Shown here one piece after another: positions 8,285 through 16,451 of a stretch of 41,736 nt of DNA. Where the stretch lies: assembly GCA_017501525.1 (NCBI GenBank), contig JAFVWT010000001.1, forward strand, positions 1 through 41,736, written 5' to 3'. The DNA is from Bacteroidales bacterium (GTDB lineage Bacteria > Bacteroidota > Bacteroidia > Bacteroidales > UBA932). Numbering within the stretch: the stretch's first letter is position 1; each line of letters opens with the position of its first letter. The translations under genes and the position numbers were made by a program. The notes beneath the pieces were generated by a model, which ran no database searches, was not told where the DNA came from, and worked only from the letters and a program-made list of their open reading frames with translations.

Positions 8285-8983
8285 ATGAAACAGCGTATAC
8301 TCATAGTGGATGACGAAGAGTCAATATGTGAAATACTTCAATTTAATCTTGAAACTTCCGGTTACGAGACTGTCGTAGCCCATAGTGCAGAAGAGGCTAT
8401 GGGCTACGACATCTCTTTGTTTGACCTTGTTTTATTGGATGTAATGATGGGGCAGATGAGTGGTTTTAGAATGGCAAGGCTCTTGAAGAATAACCCACAA
8501 ACTTCAAATGTCCCGATTATATTCTGCTCGGCTATGGGGCAGGAGGAGAGCAAAATTACGGGGCTTGAGATAGGTGCTGACGATTATATTTCAAAACCTT
8601 TCTCTGTCAGGGAGGTAATAGCCCGTGTAAAAACAGTATTAAGGAGGTGCTCAAGTGGCCCAAAACCATCAGAACTTGAGCCTGATTTGTCGCATCTGAT
8701 TACTTTTGAACAGTTGTCTATTGATTCATCGAAGTATAAATGTTTTATTGGGGGAGAAGAGGTATCCCTTACCAAAAAAGAGTTCGAAATGTTGCAACTC
8801 TTTTTGAAAAACAGAGGTAAGGTCTTTTCACGAGAGGAGATTATCCGCCACGTATGGAGTGGTGATGCTGATGTTTTTGATCGTACTATCGATGTAAATG
8901 TTACCCGTTTGAGGAAGAAGATTGGGGATTATGGCAAGTATATTGTAACACGTCAGGGGTATGGATACGGTTTTGATATATAA
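8285..8983 (+). CDS. PhoB/OmpR-type response regulator
   Basis: A 232-residue two-domain regulator. The ATG at 8285 is chosen because it gives the canonical start MKQRILIVDDEES; a start at 8264 would add seven hydrophobic residues. The receiver domain has the acidic pair D9-D10, the phospho-acceptor Asp52 in LLDVMMG and the conserved Lys in ISKPF (about 102). The C-terminal winged helix (about 140-232) shows the OmpR pattern, with LTKKEFEMLQLFLKNRGKVFSREEII, DRTIDVNVTRLRKKIG and the final RQGYGYGF. It should bind direct-repeat operators when phosphorylated. It lies between the PiT transporter and its kinase (11 nt gap), so PhoB is the natural counterpart. Confidence 0.92.
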   Translation: MKQRILIVDDEESICEILQFNLETSGYETVVAHSAEEAMGYDISLFDLVLLDVMMGQMSGFRMARLLKNNPQTSNVPIIFCSAMGQEESKITGLEIGADDYISKPFSVREVIARVKTVLRRCSSGPKPSELEPDLSHLITFEQLSIDSSKYKCFIGGEEVSLTKKEFEMLQLFLKNRGKVFSREEIIRHVWSGDADVFDRTIDVNVTRLRKKIGDYGKYIVTRQGYGYGFDI

Positions 8984-8994
8984 TAATAAAGATT

Positions 8995-9930
8995 ATGTGG
9001 GGATTTAAGGCAAAAAAGAGGACAATATCGATGCTTGAGGAGTTTGTATATCTCTCCGAGAAAGGGACTCCCGTAGGTGATAACTTTGGAAAATTTCCTC
9101 AAAACGATCTGGGTAATTTACTTAACAGATTGGTGGAGTCTTATAGAAGGAGTACAAATTATAAAGATTCAATCTCCCTCCAGAGGGAACAGGTAGTTAA
9201 AGATGCGCAGGAAAATATCAGACGCAAGAGGCAACTCACCCAGAATATAAGTCATGAACTCAAAACTCCTGTCAGTGCCTTGATGGGGTATCTTGAGACG
9301 ATACTCAATAATCCCGATATGGAGAGGGAGCAGATGCTCCATTTTCTTCGCAAATCGTATCAACAGTCGGAGAGGCTTTCTGACCTTTTGAAAGATCTCT
9401 CTACAATAACCAGAATAGAGGAAGCGGCTGACCAGATAGAGAAAGAGATGTGTAATCTCTCAGATATTATAGTAGATGTAGTTAGAGATCTGGAAGCATC
9501 TTATCCAGCTTCCAAGGGGATGATAACTTGTGATATTCCCGACAATATGTCTATTTTTGGCAATAAATCCCTTCTTCAGTCGATATTCCACAATCTCCTT
9601 GAAAATGCTATCTTATATGCTCAGGCGACATCTATAACTGTCAAGCTCGTATCTCAAAGCAATAGCGAGTATAAAATGGCTGTTACAGATAATGGTGTTG
9701 GGGTAGAGGAGAAACATCTCTCGTTGATTTTTGAGCGTTTTTATAGGGTAGATAAAGGGCGTAGCCGTAAGTTGGGAGGAACAGGTCTGGGACTCTCTAT
9801 CGTCAAGAATGGGGTTATTCTCCATGGTGGAAATATCAAGGCGGTCCTGGTCCCCTCCGGAGGGCTCTCGTTCTTATTTTCTCTCTCCAAAGGGGGGAAG
9901 GATGCAGCGCTTAAGGGAACTTCTATGTAA
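8995..9930 (+). CDS. PhoR-like sensor histidine kinase without membrane segments
   Basis: A 311-residue kinase. A coiled-coil-like N-terminus (1-80) leads into the H-box NISHELKTP (His87). The ATPase part follows: an N-box with NLLENAILYA (about 203-212), DNGVGV (G1), FERFYRVDK (F-box) and GGTGLGLSIVK (G2). Unlike typical PhoR proteins, no transmembrane helix or PAS domain is visible, and the frame upstream is closed by stops, so the protein is probably cytosolic as encoded. It may read the signal through contact with the PiT tail or another protein; that is inference. Its 3' end is followed at once by composite repeat copy 3. Confidence 0.9.
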   Translation: MWGFKAKKRTISMLEEFVYLSEKGTPVGDNFGKFPQNDLGNLLNRLVESYRRSTNYKDSISLQREQVVKDAQENIRRKRQLTQNISHELKTPVSALMGYLETILNNPDMEREQMLHFLRKSYQQSERLSDLLKDLSTITRIEEAADQIEKEMCNLSDIIVDVVRDLEASYPASKGMITCDIPDNMSIFGNKSLLQSIFHNLLENAILYAQATSITVKLVSQSNSEYKMAVTDNGVGVEEKHLSLIFERFYRVDKGRSRKLGGTGLGLSIVKNGVILHGGNIKAVLVPSGGLSFLFSLSKGGKDAALKGTSM

Positions 9931-9933
9931 TTA

Positions 9934-10346
9934 AATCCTCCCGACCTGACGGAGTCATCCCCGACTTGATCGGGGATCTCGGGAACATAAAAATCAAGGC
10001 AAAGGAGGTTGATGTTCCTTTTGGTATCTGGTTGGCGGGAGGGTGTGGTTTTACCTTGTAGGTCGTGGTTGGAATGGAGGGTGGTGGTGTTTGGCTTTTC
10101 GAAGGGTCGCGGCTATATTGCCGCTTCCTTCTCTTTTACAACCCCCATACCCCCTTTAAGGGGGCATTAGTCGCTGCGCTCCTACGCTCCTGTGTTTTGC
10201 TTTTGGGTTTGTATGTAAATGGTCGCTAAACGTGACGAAGTCCTCCCCGACTTGACAGAGTCATCCCCGACTAGATCGGGGATCTCGGGGATCTCAAAAC
10301 AATCACCCCAGTGTTGTAAGATTAGTCAGAGTCTTTTACAGAACTT
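9934..10346 (+). repeat. Composite intergenic repeat, copy 3 (no tandem tail)
   Basis: It fills the convergent gap between the histidine kinase and rnhB. Order: palindrome ATCCCCGA..TCGGGGAT (about 9956-9976), leader with AAGGAGG (10003-10009), core with the GCGGC..GCCGC and CCCCC/GGGGG hairpins (10060-10220), more palindrome units (10240-10285), then GATTAGTCAGAGT joined directly to the common right end CTTTTACAGAACTTCCTA. The CCGGGTATGACATAA tail present in copies 1 and 2 is absent, as if excised. The right end overlaps the stop codon of rnhB at 10348. Confidence 0.85.
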
Positions 10347-10347
10347 C

Positions 10348-10953
10348 CTAAAATAATTCGGGGTCAGGTAGTAGTTTGAAACTTTTTCGATGGTGGGGGG
10401 TGATTCCGAATTTTGCAATCGCTTCACGATGCTCTTTTGTGGGGTACCCGCTATTTTTATCCCATCCATATTGTGGGTATTCTTTAGCGATTTCCCTCAT
10501 ATAATCGTCTCTGTATGTCTTGGCAAGGATAGATGCTGCCGCTATGGAACTATATTTTCCATCCCCTTTTACGACGCATTGGAAAGGAATTTTCTCTCCA
10601 TTGATATCGATGGGCTTGAATCTGTTTCCATCTACGATAATGTGTTGTGGAGTCACCTTCAATCCCTTTAAGGCGCGGTGCATTCCCTCGATTGAGGCAT
10701 TGAGGATATTAATCCGGTCAATCTCTTCGGGGTCTATTGAAATGACACAATATGAGATTGCTTTTTCTTCTATTATCTCTCTGAGTCTGTAGCGGAGTCT
10801 CTCTGAGCATTTTTTTGAGTCGTTGAGTTCGGGGAGGTGAAAATCTTTTGGAAGTATTACAGCCGCTGCAAAGACGGGACCGGCAAGGGGACCTCTTCCA
10901 GCTTCGTCACATCCGGCCTCTATCAATTCTTCATTCAAATAAGGTAGTAGCAT
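10348..10953 (-). CDS. rnhB: Ribonuclease HII
   Basis: A 201-residue endonuclease that removes RNA from RNA/DNA hybrids and incises at misincorporated ribonucleotides during replication and repair. The active-site motif is [13 protein letters not shown] (Asp16, Glu17), followed by the DSKK motif (about 45-48), HIIVDGN (third acidic residue) and [19 protein letters not shown] (fourth). C-terminal [14 protein letters not shown] and HRKSF complete the family pattern. The length is normal. The gene lies 78 nt downstream of the EF-G paralogue behind an inverted repeat. Its stop codon lies in the shared right end of the composite repeat, so the repeat follows the gene immediately. Confidence 0.97.
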   Translation of the reverse strand: MLLPYLNEELIEAGCDEAGRGPLAGPVFAAAVILPKDFHLPELNDSKKCSERLRYRLREIIEEKAISYCVISIDPEEIDRINILNASIEGMHRALKGLKVTPQHIIVDGNRFKPIDINGEKIPFQCVVKGDGKYSSIAAASILAKTYRDDYMREIAKEYPQYGWDKNSGYPTKEHREAIAKFGITPHHRKSFKLLPDPELF

Positions 10954-10977
10954 AATCTGTTCTGATACTAAATATAG

Positions 10978-11009
10978 AAGAGGCTGCCCATAATTTGAAG
11001 CAGCCTCTT
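10978..11009 (-). terminator. Hairpin between the EF-G paralogue and rnhB
   Basis: A perfect 10-bp inverted repeat (AAGAGGCTGC / GCAGCCTCTT, 12-nt loop) lies 22 nt after the EF-G paralogue stop. The following minus-strand sequence is only moderately T-rich, so it may attenuate rather than fully terminate. Confidence 0.6.
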
Positions 11010-11031
11010 GTAATATGTATAGTTTGTAGAA

Positions 11032-13185
11032 CTATTCGTCTTTTTCTTCTTCTTGGTATGCTTTGAGAAGTTTTTCCTGAACATCAGAAGGTACTTGTTG
11101 ATATTCAGACTCTTCCATTGTGAATGAAGCACGTCCTGAAGTGAGTGAACTTAGTGTTGTTGAGTATTTGTAAAGTTCTGCAAGGGGAACTCTTGCTTTA
11201 AGTACTTCAAATCCTTTAACACTGCTCATACCTTCGATCATAGCACGTCTACCTTGTAGGTCAGACATTACGTCTCCCATGTATTCACCGGGAACCATGA
11301 TTTCGATATTGCACATTGGTTCCATAATCTTGGGACCTGCATTTCTGAAGGCTTCCTTGAAGGCATTACGTGCAGCAAGTTTGAATGAGATTTCGTTTGA
11401 ATCTACGGGGTGCATCTTACCGTCATAAACATATACTCTGATGTCTCGGGCATACGAACCTGTAAGTGGACCTTCTTCCATTTTCTCCATGATACCTTTC
11501 AAAATAGCTGGCATAAATCGAGCATCGATAGCACCACCAACGATACAGTTGTAGTATTCAAGTTTACCACCCCAATCCATTGTGTACTCTTCTTTACCCT
11601 TGATGTTAAGAACCATTTCTTTGCCGTCCACTTTGAATCTGTTGTTTTGAGGAGTACCTTCTACGAAAGGTTCGAGCAACAAGTGAACTTCACCGAACTG
11701 TCCTGCACCACCCGATTGTTTCTTATGGCGGTATGAAGCGGTAGCTACCTTAGTGATGGTCTCTCTGTACGAGATACGAGGAGCCATAAACTCAATTTCA
11801 AGTTTATGAACGTTGTTAATCATCCATTTAAGGGTGTTGATATGTTGTTCGCCCTGACCGCTAAGGATGGTCTGTTTAAGCTCTTTTGCGTAGTGAACGA
11901 TATATGTAGGGTCTTCTGCAGCAGCTTTGTTGAGGATTTCACCCAATTTTTCTTCATCCTTCTCATCTACAGCTTTAATGGCTGTGCGGAATTTTGCTTG
12001 AGGATATACGATAGGTGCAACTACTATTTCATTACCGGGAGCGCAAAGGGTTTGGTTAGATTTTACAGATTTTAGTTTAACTGTACATCCGATATCACCC
12101 GCTACCATTTCAGAAACTTTTTCTCTCTTCTTACCAGCTACTGCATAGATGGTGGAAATTCTCTCTTTGTTTCCATTTTCGGGATTAACAAGATCCTGAC
12201 CTTCTGTAAGTTTACCTGAAATCACTTTGAAGTATGAAACGTCACCAAGGTGTTGTTCCAATGCGTTTTTGTAGATGAAAATGGTAGTAGGGCCATTTGC
12301 ATCGCAAGGAATTTCATTGCCATCAATGCTGTGTTCATTTCTGTCAGCAGGAGAGGGAGCTACATTGATTACAAATTCCATCAAACGTTTTACGCCGATA
12401 TCTTTCTTTGCTGAAAGACAGAAGGTAGGCATAATAGAACCTTGAAGGAAACCGGTGTTAAGACCTTTGATCATGTCATCGAAGCAAAGCTCTCCTTCCT
12501 CAAAATATTTTTCCATCAATTCTTCGGTACTTTCTGCAGCAACTTCTACAAGAGCGGCTCTAAGTTCATTGGTCTGATCCATCAGATTTTCAGGGATTTC
12601 AGACTCTACGCGTGTTCCGTTTTCGTCTTTGAATGTATATAGTTTCATTCTCAATACGTCAACGAATGAATCGAAACCTGCACCTGTTGCAACAGGGAAT
12701 TGGATAAGAGCAATTTTTTTACCGAAAGATTGTTTAAGGGTTTCAACTGTATTTTCGTAGTTGGCTTTTTCAGCATCGAGCTGGTTGATTGCTACTACAA
12801 GGGGTTTTTTGTGTTCTTCAGCATATCTTACAAAGATTTCTGTACCAACCTCAACACCTTGTTGGGCATTTACCACGAGGATACCTGCGTCAGATACTTT
12901 GAATGAAGATACCACACCGCCGATGAAGTCATCAGCACCGGGAGTATCCATAATGTTGAATTTGTTATCCAAGAACTCTGTGTAAAGAGGTGTTGAATAG
13001 ATTGAGCGTTGGTTTAGCTGTTCGATCTCAGTGTTGTCACTGATAGTGTTTTTAGCTTCGATTGTTCCTCTGCGGTCGATAACTTTGCCTTCAAACATCA
13101 TCGCTTCAGACAAAGTGGTTTTACCTGATTTGGAACTTCCCAGAAGCACAACATTTCTAATGTTTCCTGTCTGGTAGGTTTTCAT
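11032..13185 (-). CDS. fusA2: Elongation factor G paralogue (EF-G2 type)
   Basis: A 717-residue, full-length EF-G-like protein with all five domains, e.g. GPLTGSYARDIRVYVYDGKMHPVDS in domain IV and the DLQGRRAMIEGM region of domain V. The GTPase site departs from ordinary EF-G. G1 is GSSKSGKT (16-23) instead of AHIDAGKT. Switch II is DTPGADDF (80-87), with Ala84 where the catalytic His normally stands. G4 is NQLD (134-137). This matches the Bacteroides EF-G2 group, reported to support translocation without GTP hydrolysis in starved cells and needed for gut colonisation. It has its own strong promoter (13223-13254). Ordinary fusA is not in the window. Confidence 0.9.
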   Translation of the reverse strand: MKTYQTGNIRNVVLLGSSKSGKTTLSEAMMFEGKVIDRRGTIEAKNTISDNTEIEQLNQRSIYSTPLYTEFLDNKFNIMDTPGADDFIGGVVSSFKVSDAGILVVNAQQGVEVGTEIFVRYAEEHKKPLVVAINQLDAEKANYENTVETLKQSFGKKIALIQFPVATGAGFDSFVDVLRMKLYTFKDENGTRVESEIPENLMDQTNELRAALVEVAAESTEELMEKYFEEGELCFDDMIKGLNTGFLQGSIMPTFCLSAKKDIGVKRLMEFVINVAPSPADRNEHSIDGNEIPCDANGPTTIFIYKNALEQHLGDVSYFKVISGKLTEGQDLVNPENGNKERISTIYAVAGKKREKVSEMVAGDIGCTVKLKSVKSNQTLCAPGNEIVVAPIVYPQAKFRTAIKAVDEKDEEKLGEILNKAAAEDPTYIVHYAKELKQTILSGQGEQHINTLKWMINNVHKLEIEFMAPRISYRETITKVATASYRHKKQSGGAGQFGEVHLLLEPFVEGTPQNNRFKVDGKEMVLNIKGKEEYTMDWGGKLEYYNCIVGGAIDARFMPAILKGIMEKMEEGPLTGSYARDIRVYVYDGKMHPVDSNEISFKLAARNAFKEAFRNAGPKIMEPMCNIEIMVPGEYMGDVMSDLQGRRAMIEGMSSVKGFEVLKARVPLAELYKYSTTLSSLTSGRASFTMEESEYQQVPSDVQEKLLKAYQEEEKDE

Positions 13186-13222
13186 ATATAATTAGTATTA
13201 AAATAATATTTTCAATATCTTA

Positions 13223-13254
13223 CAAAGATAAAAAAAGAAGAGCACTAATCCAAA
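13223..13254 (-). promoter_or_regulatory. Promoter of the EF-G paralogue
   Basis: On the minus strand: TTTG at 13254-13251, 20 nt, then TATCTTTG at 13230-13223, a perfect Bacteroidota promoter about 38 nt before the start codon. The -33 box is the loop of the upstream gene's terminator hairpin. Confidence 0.75.
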
Positions 13255-13265
13255 CGATTAGCGCT
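13231..13265 (-). terminator. Terminator of the lolD/transketolase cluster
   Basis: A 10-bp stem with one mismatch (AGCACTAATC / GATTAGCGCT, loop CAAAC) at 13241-13265, followed on the minus strand by a T-rich run. It starts at the last base of the lolD-like stop codon. Confidence 0.8.
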
Positions 13266-13915
13266 CAAATAAAGAGACCGTCTTTCATTTTCAGAATTCT
13301 GTCAGACATCGTTGCGAGCTCATTATCGTGCGTGACGATAATAATTGTTTGTCCATACATATCTCTCAAATCAAAAAACAGTTTGTGTATTTCCTGTTTA
13401 GTACGACTGTCAAGATTTCCTGAGGGCTCATCTGCAAAGATTACAGAAGGGTTATTTATGATGGCTCTGGCTATGGCAACCCTTTGTTGTTCGCCCCCTG
13501 AGAGTTCGGATGGTTTGTGATTGAGCCGCTCACCAAGCCCTACATTTTGCAATATCTCTGTTGCCTTATCTTTGGCCTGTTGTGAAGAGACTTTTCCGAT
13601 AAGTGCCGGGATCATTACATTTTCCAATGCTGTAAATTCTGGCAGAAGATGGTGAAACTGAAATACGAATCCTATATGGCGGTTTCTAAAATCAGAAAGT
13701 TTGTCAGCAGAAAGCGAAAATATATCAATGTTGTCAATATATACTTTTCCGCTGTCTGGTCTTGATAGAGAACCTAAAATCTGAAGAAGGGTAGATTTTC
13801 CTGCACCGCTGGCCCCAACTATCGATATTACCTCTTTTTCTTTTGCGTAGAAGTCAATCCCTTTAAGTACCTCTACTGTTCCGTATCTTTTTGTAATCGA
13901 AGATGCAGTTATCAT
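13265..13915 (-). CDS. lolD: LolD-like ABC transporter ATP-binding protein
   Basis: A 216-residue ABC ATPase of the MacB/LolD class. Walker A is GASGAGKST (34-42), the Q-loop region [18 protein letters not shown] is typical of LolD, the signature is [14 protein letters not shown] (about 138-151), Walker B is [13 protein letters not shown] and the H-loop is IIVTHD. LolD powers release of lipoproteins from the inner membrane with LolC/E, but no permease gene is adjacent here. It is the last gene of the minus-strand cluster; its start lies 21 nt after the Spy-like gene. The gene name is a best family match; MacB or FtsE-like function cannot be fully excluded. Confidence 0.85.
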   Translation of the reverse strand: MITASSITKRYGTVEVLKGIDFYAKEKEVISIVGASGAGKSTLLQILGSLSRPDSGKVYIDNIDIFSLSADKLSDFRNRHIGFVFQFHHLLPEFTALENVMIPALIGKVSSQQAKDKATEILQNVGLGERLNHKPSELSGGEQQRVAIARAIINNPSVIFADEPSGNLDSRTKQEIHKLFFDLRDMYGQTIIIVTHDNELATMSDRILKMKDGLFI

Positions 13916-13936
13916 TGCTTTTGGGAGTGTCAGGTT

Positions 13937-14467
13937 TTACTCTTTTCCTTCGTTTTTTCTCCACATCTTAATCATTTTGATGCGGAACTCCTCTTCAGCA
14001 AGGAAGATCTTAGCAACTTTCTCTACAGGAAGAATCTTATAGAATTCCTCTATGTACAATTTTCCCAATTCTCCCTCCTTTTCATAATTGTCGAGATACT
14101 CTTTTATGAGTTTTTTCATCTCAATGTCGGTGAATTTGCCTTTTTCCGAGAGTTCCTTTACCGCTTTAAGGCTTTTCATCGTTGTCTTATGGAGTTCGCG
14201 GCTTTCTTTCTGGAAATTATTGTATATGGGCCAGAATACTTTTGCTTCTTCCGGGGTAATTCCTATAAATGTGGTGAAGAATGCAATTTTTGCACTTTCC
14301 AGTTCCTCCCATTTGTTTTTCTGTTTATCTTCATCCGAACATTTCTGGGTACATTCGTTTTCTGTCCGGTCTATTCCCATTACAGAGCTGTTGAAAGGGA
14401 TAGCATTTGCCTGAAATGTGAACATCAGGATGGCTCCGAGTACCATAAATGATGACTTAATATTCAT
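13937..14467 (-). CDS. Spy/CpxP-like periplasmic protein
   Basis: A 176-residue secreted protein. The ATG at 14467 is preferred because it begins a signal peptide (MNIKSSFMVLGAILMFTFQANA); a longer in-frame opening would prepend unrelated residues. The mature part is alpha-helical and charged. It includes a stretch around ITPEEAKVFWPIYNNFQKE and a Glu/Lys-rich tail, resembling the helical Spy/CpxP/heavy-metal-sensor type found next to ECF sigma factors in Bacteroidota. It overlaps the 3' end of the putative anti-sigma gene by 11 nt, so translation is likely coupled. A chaperone or stress-feedback role in the periplasm is inferred from position and architecture only. Confidence 0.65.
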   Translation of the reverse strand: MNIKSSFMVLGAILMFTFQANAIPFNSSVMGIDRTENECTQKCSDEDKQKNKWEELESAKIAFFTTFIGITPEEAKVFWPIYNNFQKESRELHKTTMKSLKAVKELSEKGKFTDIEMKKLIKEYLDNYEKEGELGKLYIEEFYKILPVEKVAKIFLAEEEFRIKMIKMWRKNEGKE

Positions 14468-14915
14468 ATCCGTTGTGTTTATCTTCGTGTTCAATATAAT
14501 AGAGAAGTTCTTGTGGGGCCATAGTAAGTTCCAGCAATTCATTAATCTTCTCATCTTCCAAGTTGTTTTCCATAGATTGTTCAAGGGACATTTGTACATC
14601 AATATCATCGTAGTATGAATAGATGAAACTGCTCTTTAGGTATCCTTCTTCAATCAATACAAAAATATCTTCTTCGGCAGGATTGCTCTCCCGGATGTAT
14701 TTGTCTGTGATATTTGATGCAATATATCCCAACGAACCGATTAGTCCAAACATAAGTGCAAGCATAAGTGCAGGTTTGAGCCTCATAAGTATATTGCTGC
14801 TTCTTTTTGACTCTTCCTTATGCAGGGATGCTCTTACTCTCTCTTCCAGTGAGTCGGTATAACTCTGCGGGACGAGGTATGGATCCTTTTTAAGATGTTC
14901 ATTATTTAAATTCAT
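14457..14915 (-). CDS. Putative anti-sigma factor, single-pass membrane protein
   Basis: About 152 residues. The ATG at 14915 (MNLNNEHLKKDPY) is chosen; a longer frame back to 14939 would need TTG. The N-terminal 45 residues are cytosolic and charged, one membrane helix follows (about 47-67, ALMLALMFGLIGSLGYIA), and the C-terminal 85 residues are acidic (VQMSLEQSMENNLEDEKINELLEL). No named family is recognised. The position directly after an ECF sigma gene, in the same operon, and the one-helix topology are what one expects of an anti-sigma protein. A zinc-finger (ZAS) motif is absent. Confidence 0.6.
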   Translation of the reverse strand: MNLNNEHLKKDPYLVPQSYTDSLEERVRASLHKEESKRSSNILMRLKPALMLALMFGLIGSLGYIASNITDKYIRESNPAEEDIFVLIEEGYLKSSFIYSYYDDIDVQMSLEQSMENNLEDEKINELLELTMAPQELLYYIEHEDKHNGYEY

Positions 14916-14945
14916 ACTCTTTAGACTAATATATTTCAAAAAGGA

Positions 14946-15491
14946 TTAATCGTTTTCTTTAAGAAATTGCTCAATTTTAGTGTAAGCGTGGTGATATGAG
15001 GCTTTAAGGGAACCTACCGTTCCTCCAAGAATCTCCGCAATCTCCTCATACTTAAGGTCTTCAAAATATTTTAGGTTGAATACGGCTCTTTGCTTCGGAG
15101 GGAGTCTCTTGATGGCCTTCTGTAATTTAAATTGTATCTGGTCTCCGTTGAAAAATGGGTCACTATATGCCTGATGGGTTGATGTGACTTTCGCCGATGA
15201 AAGCATGAAAAATCTTTTGACACTCTCTTTTTTTAAAAAGGTAAGAGTTTCATTTGTGGCGATTCTGTATAACCAAGTAAAAAGTTTGGAGTCCTCCCTG
15301 AAGTCGGGAAGGTATCTCCAAACTTTTATGAATGTATTTTGCAATATGTCGTCAGCATCATCGTGGTTTTGTACCATCTTGATGATGTGTCTATAAAGGC
15401 GATCGGAGTATTTGCGCATAATCAGATTAAAGGCATAGTCTTCTTTGCCTTCAAAATGATACATTGTCAATATCTCCTTGTCCTCCAACAT
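14946..15491 (-). CDS. ECF sigma-70 family RNA polymerase sigma factor
   Basis: A 181-residue extracytoplasmic-function sigma factor. Region 2 reads FNLIMRKYSDRLYRHIIKMVQNHDDADDILQNTFIKVWRYL with the core-binding and -10 recognition pattern (DADDILQNTF). Region 4 (about 125-175) holds LPPKQRAVFNLKYFEDLKYEEIAEILGGTVGSLKASYHHA, the -35-recognising helix-turn-helix. Region 3 is missing, as usual for ECF factors. Its start overlaps the transketolase stop by one base (TAATG), so the two are translationally coupled. The next gene is a one-helix membrane protein that is likely its anti-sigma factor. It probably controls an envelope or redox stress response; the signal is not evident. Confidence 0.92.
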   Translation of the reverse strand: MLEDKEILTMYHFEGKEDYAFNLIMRKYSDRLYRHIIKMVQNHDDADDILQNTFIKVWRYLPDFREDSKLFTWLYRIATNETLTFLKKESVKRFFMLSSAKVTSTHQAYSDPFFNGDQIQFKLQKAIKRLPPKQRAVFNLKYFEDLKYEEIAEILGGTVGSLKASYHHAYTKIEQFLKEND

Positions 15492-16450
15492 TATTTTCTG
15501 GAAATGACTCTTTTGGCTGCAGAAACGATATTTTCACTGTCCAAACCATACTCCTTCATCAAACGGGCAGGTGTTCCGCTTTGTCCGAAGCGGTCATCTA
15601 CTGCTACGAACTCTATTGGATATGGGGTGTTTCTGCTGAGGACTCCGGCAATCAGTTCGCCCATTCCTCCTGCTATAAGATGTTCCTCAGCTGTAACTAT
15701 TGCTTTGGTTTTTGCAGCAGATTCAAGGACTGCTTGTATATCAAGAGGTTTGATAGTGTGGATATCGATCACTTCTGCGCTTATGCCTTCTTGTTCCAAT
15801 ATTTCGGCAGCAATGAGTGACTCCCATACTAAATGTCCGGTTGCAAAAATAGTTACATCTTTTCCATCAACCATTTTTACAGCTTTTCCAATTTCAAAAG
15901 TCTGATCCTCAGGGGTGAAATTAGGTACTGCCGGGCGTCCGAACCTGATGTAGACAGGACCATTGTAATTTGCTGCCGCTATGGTTGCTGCTTTGGTTTG
16001 AGCATAGTCACAAGGGTTGAGAACAACCAAATTGGGCAACATTCTCATAAGTCCTATATCTTCCATTACCTGATGTGTGGCACCATCTTCTCCAAGTGTG
16101 ATACCTGCGTGTGAGGCTGCGATTTTAACATTTGTGTTTCCATAGGCCACACATTGGCGAACCTGGTCTAATACGCGTGTGGTAACAAAGTTTGCGAATG
16201 ATCCTACAAAGGGAATCATACCATTAAGAGCCATTCCGGAGGCAGCTCCTATCATGTTTGCCTCTTGGATACCACATTGGAAAAATCTTTCCGGATTCTC
16301 TTTCACGAAGTCATCCATTTTTAGAGATCCGATAAGGTCTGCACAAAATGCAACTACTTTTGGGTTTGTTCTTCCAAGTTCTGTCAGACCTGCTCCGAAG
16401 CCTGAACGAGTATCTTTATTACCTCTGTTGACAAAATTTTTTGATTCCAT
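15491..16450 (-). CDS. Transketolase, C-terminal subunit (pyrimidine-binding and C domains)
   Basis: A 319-residue half of a split transketolase. It has the pyrimidine-binding fold: SRxGFGAGL-like start, FVKENPERFFQCGIQEANMIGAASGMAL (the catalytic Glu of the thiamine diphosphate site lies in GIQEANM), FASFAN-type and H-T-G-E-D-G-ATHQ loops, and a C-terminal transketolase domain with VVTAEEHLIAGGMGELIAG. Partner chain is encoded at 17746-18606; together they move two-carbon ketol units in the pentose phosphate pathway. Oddly, two envelope genes separate the halves. It starts 1 nt after the upstream outer-membrane gene. Confidence 0.93.
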   Translation of the reverse strand: MESKNFVNRGNKDTRSGFGAGLTELGRTNPKVVAFCADLIGSLKMDDFVKENPERFFQCGIQEANMIGAASGMALNGMIPFVGSFANFVTTRVLDQVRQCVAYGNTNVKIAASHAGITLGEDGATHQVMEDIGLMRMLPNLVVLNPCDYAQTKAATIAAANYNGPVYIRFGRPAVPNFTPEDQTFEIGKAVKMVDGKDVTIFATGHLVWESLIAAEILEQEGISAEVIDIHTIKPLDIQAVLESAAKTKAIVTAEEHLIAGGMGELIAGVLSRNTPYPIEFVAVDDRFGQSGTPARLMKEYGLDSENIVSAAKRVISRK

Positions 16451-16451
16451 A

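Noticed and set aside
10003-10170. AAGGAGG followed by ATG and an open frame in repeat copy 3
   Set aside because: In copy 2 the same start meets a stop after three codons, and copy 4 has shifted frames, so no conserved product.
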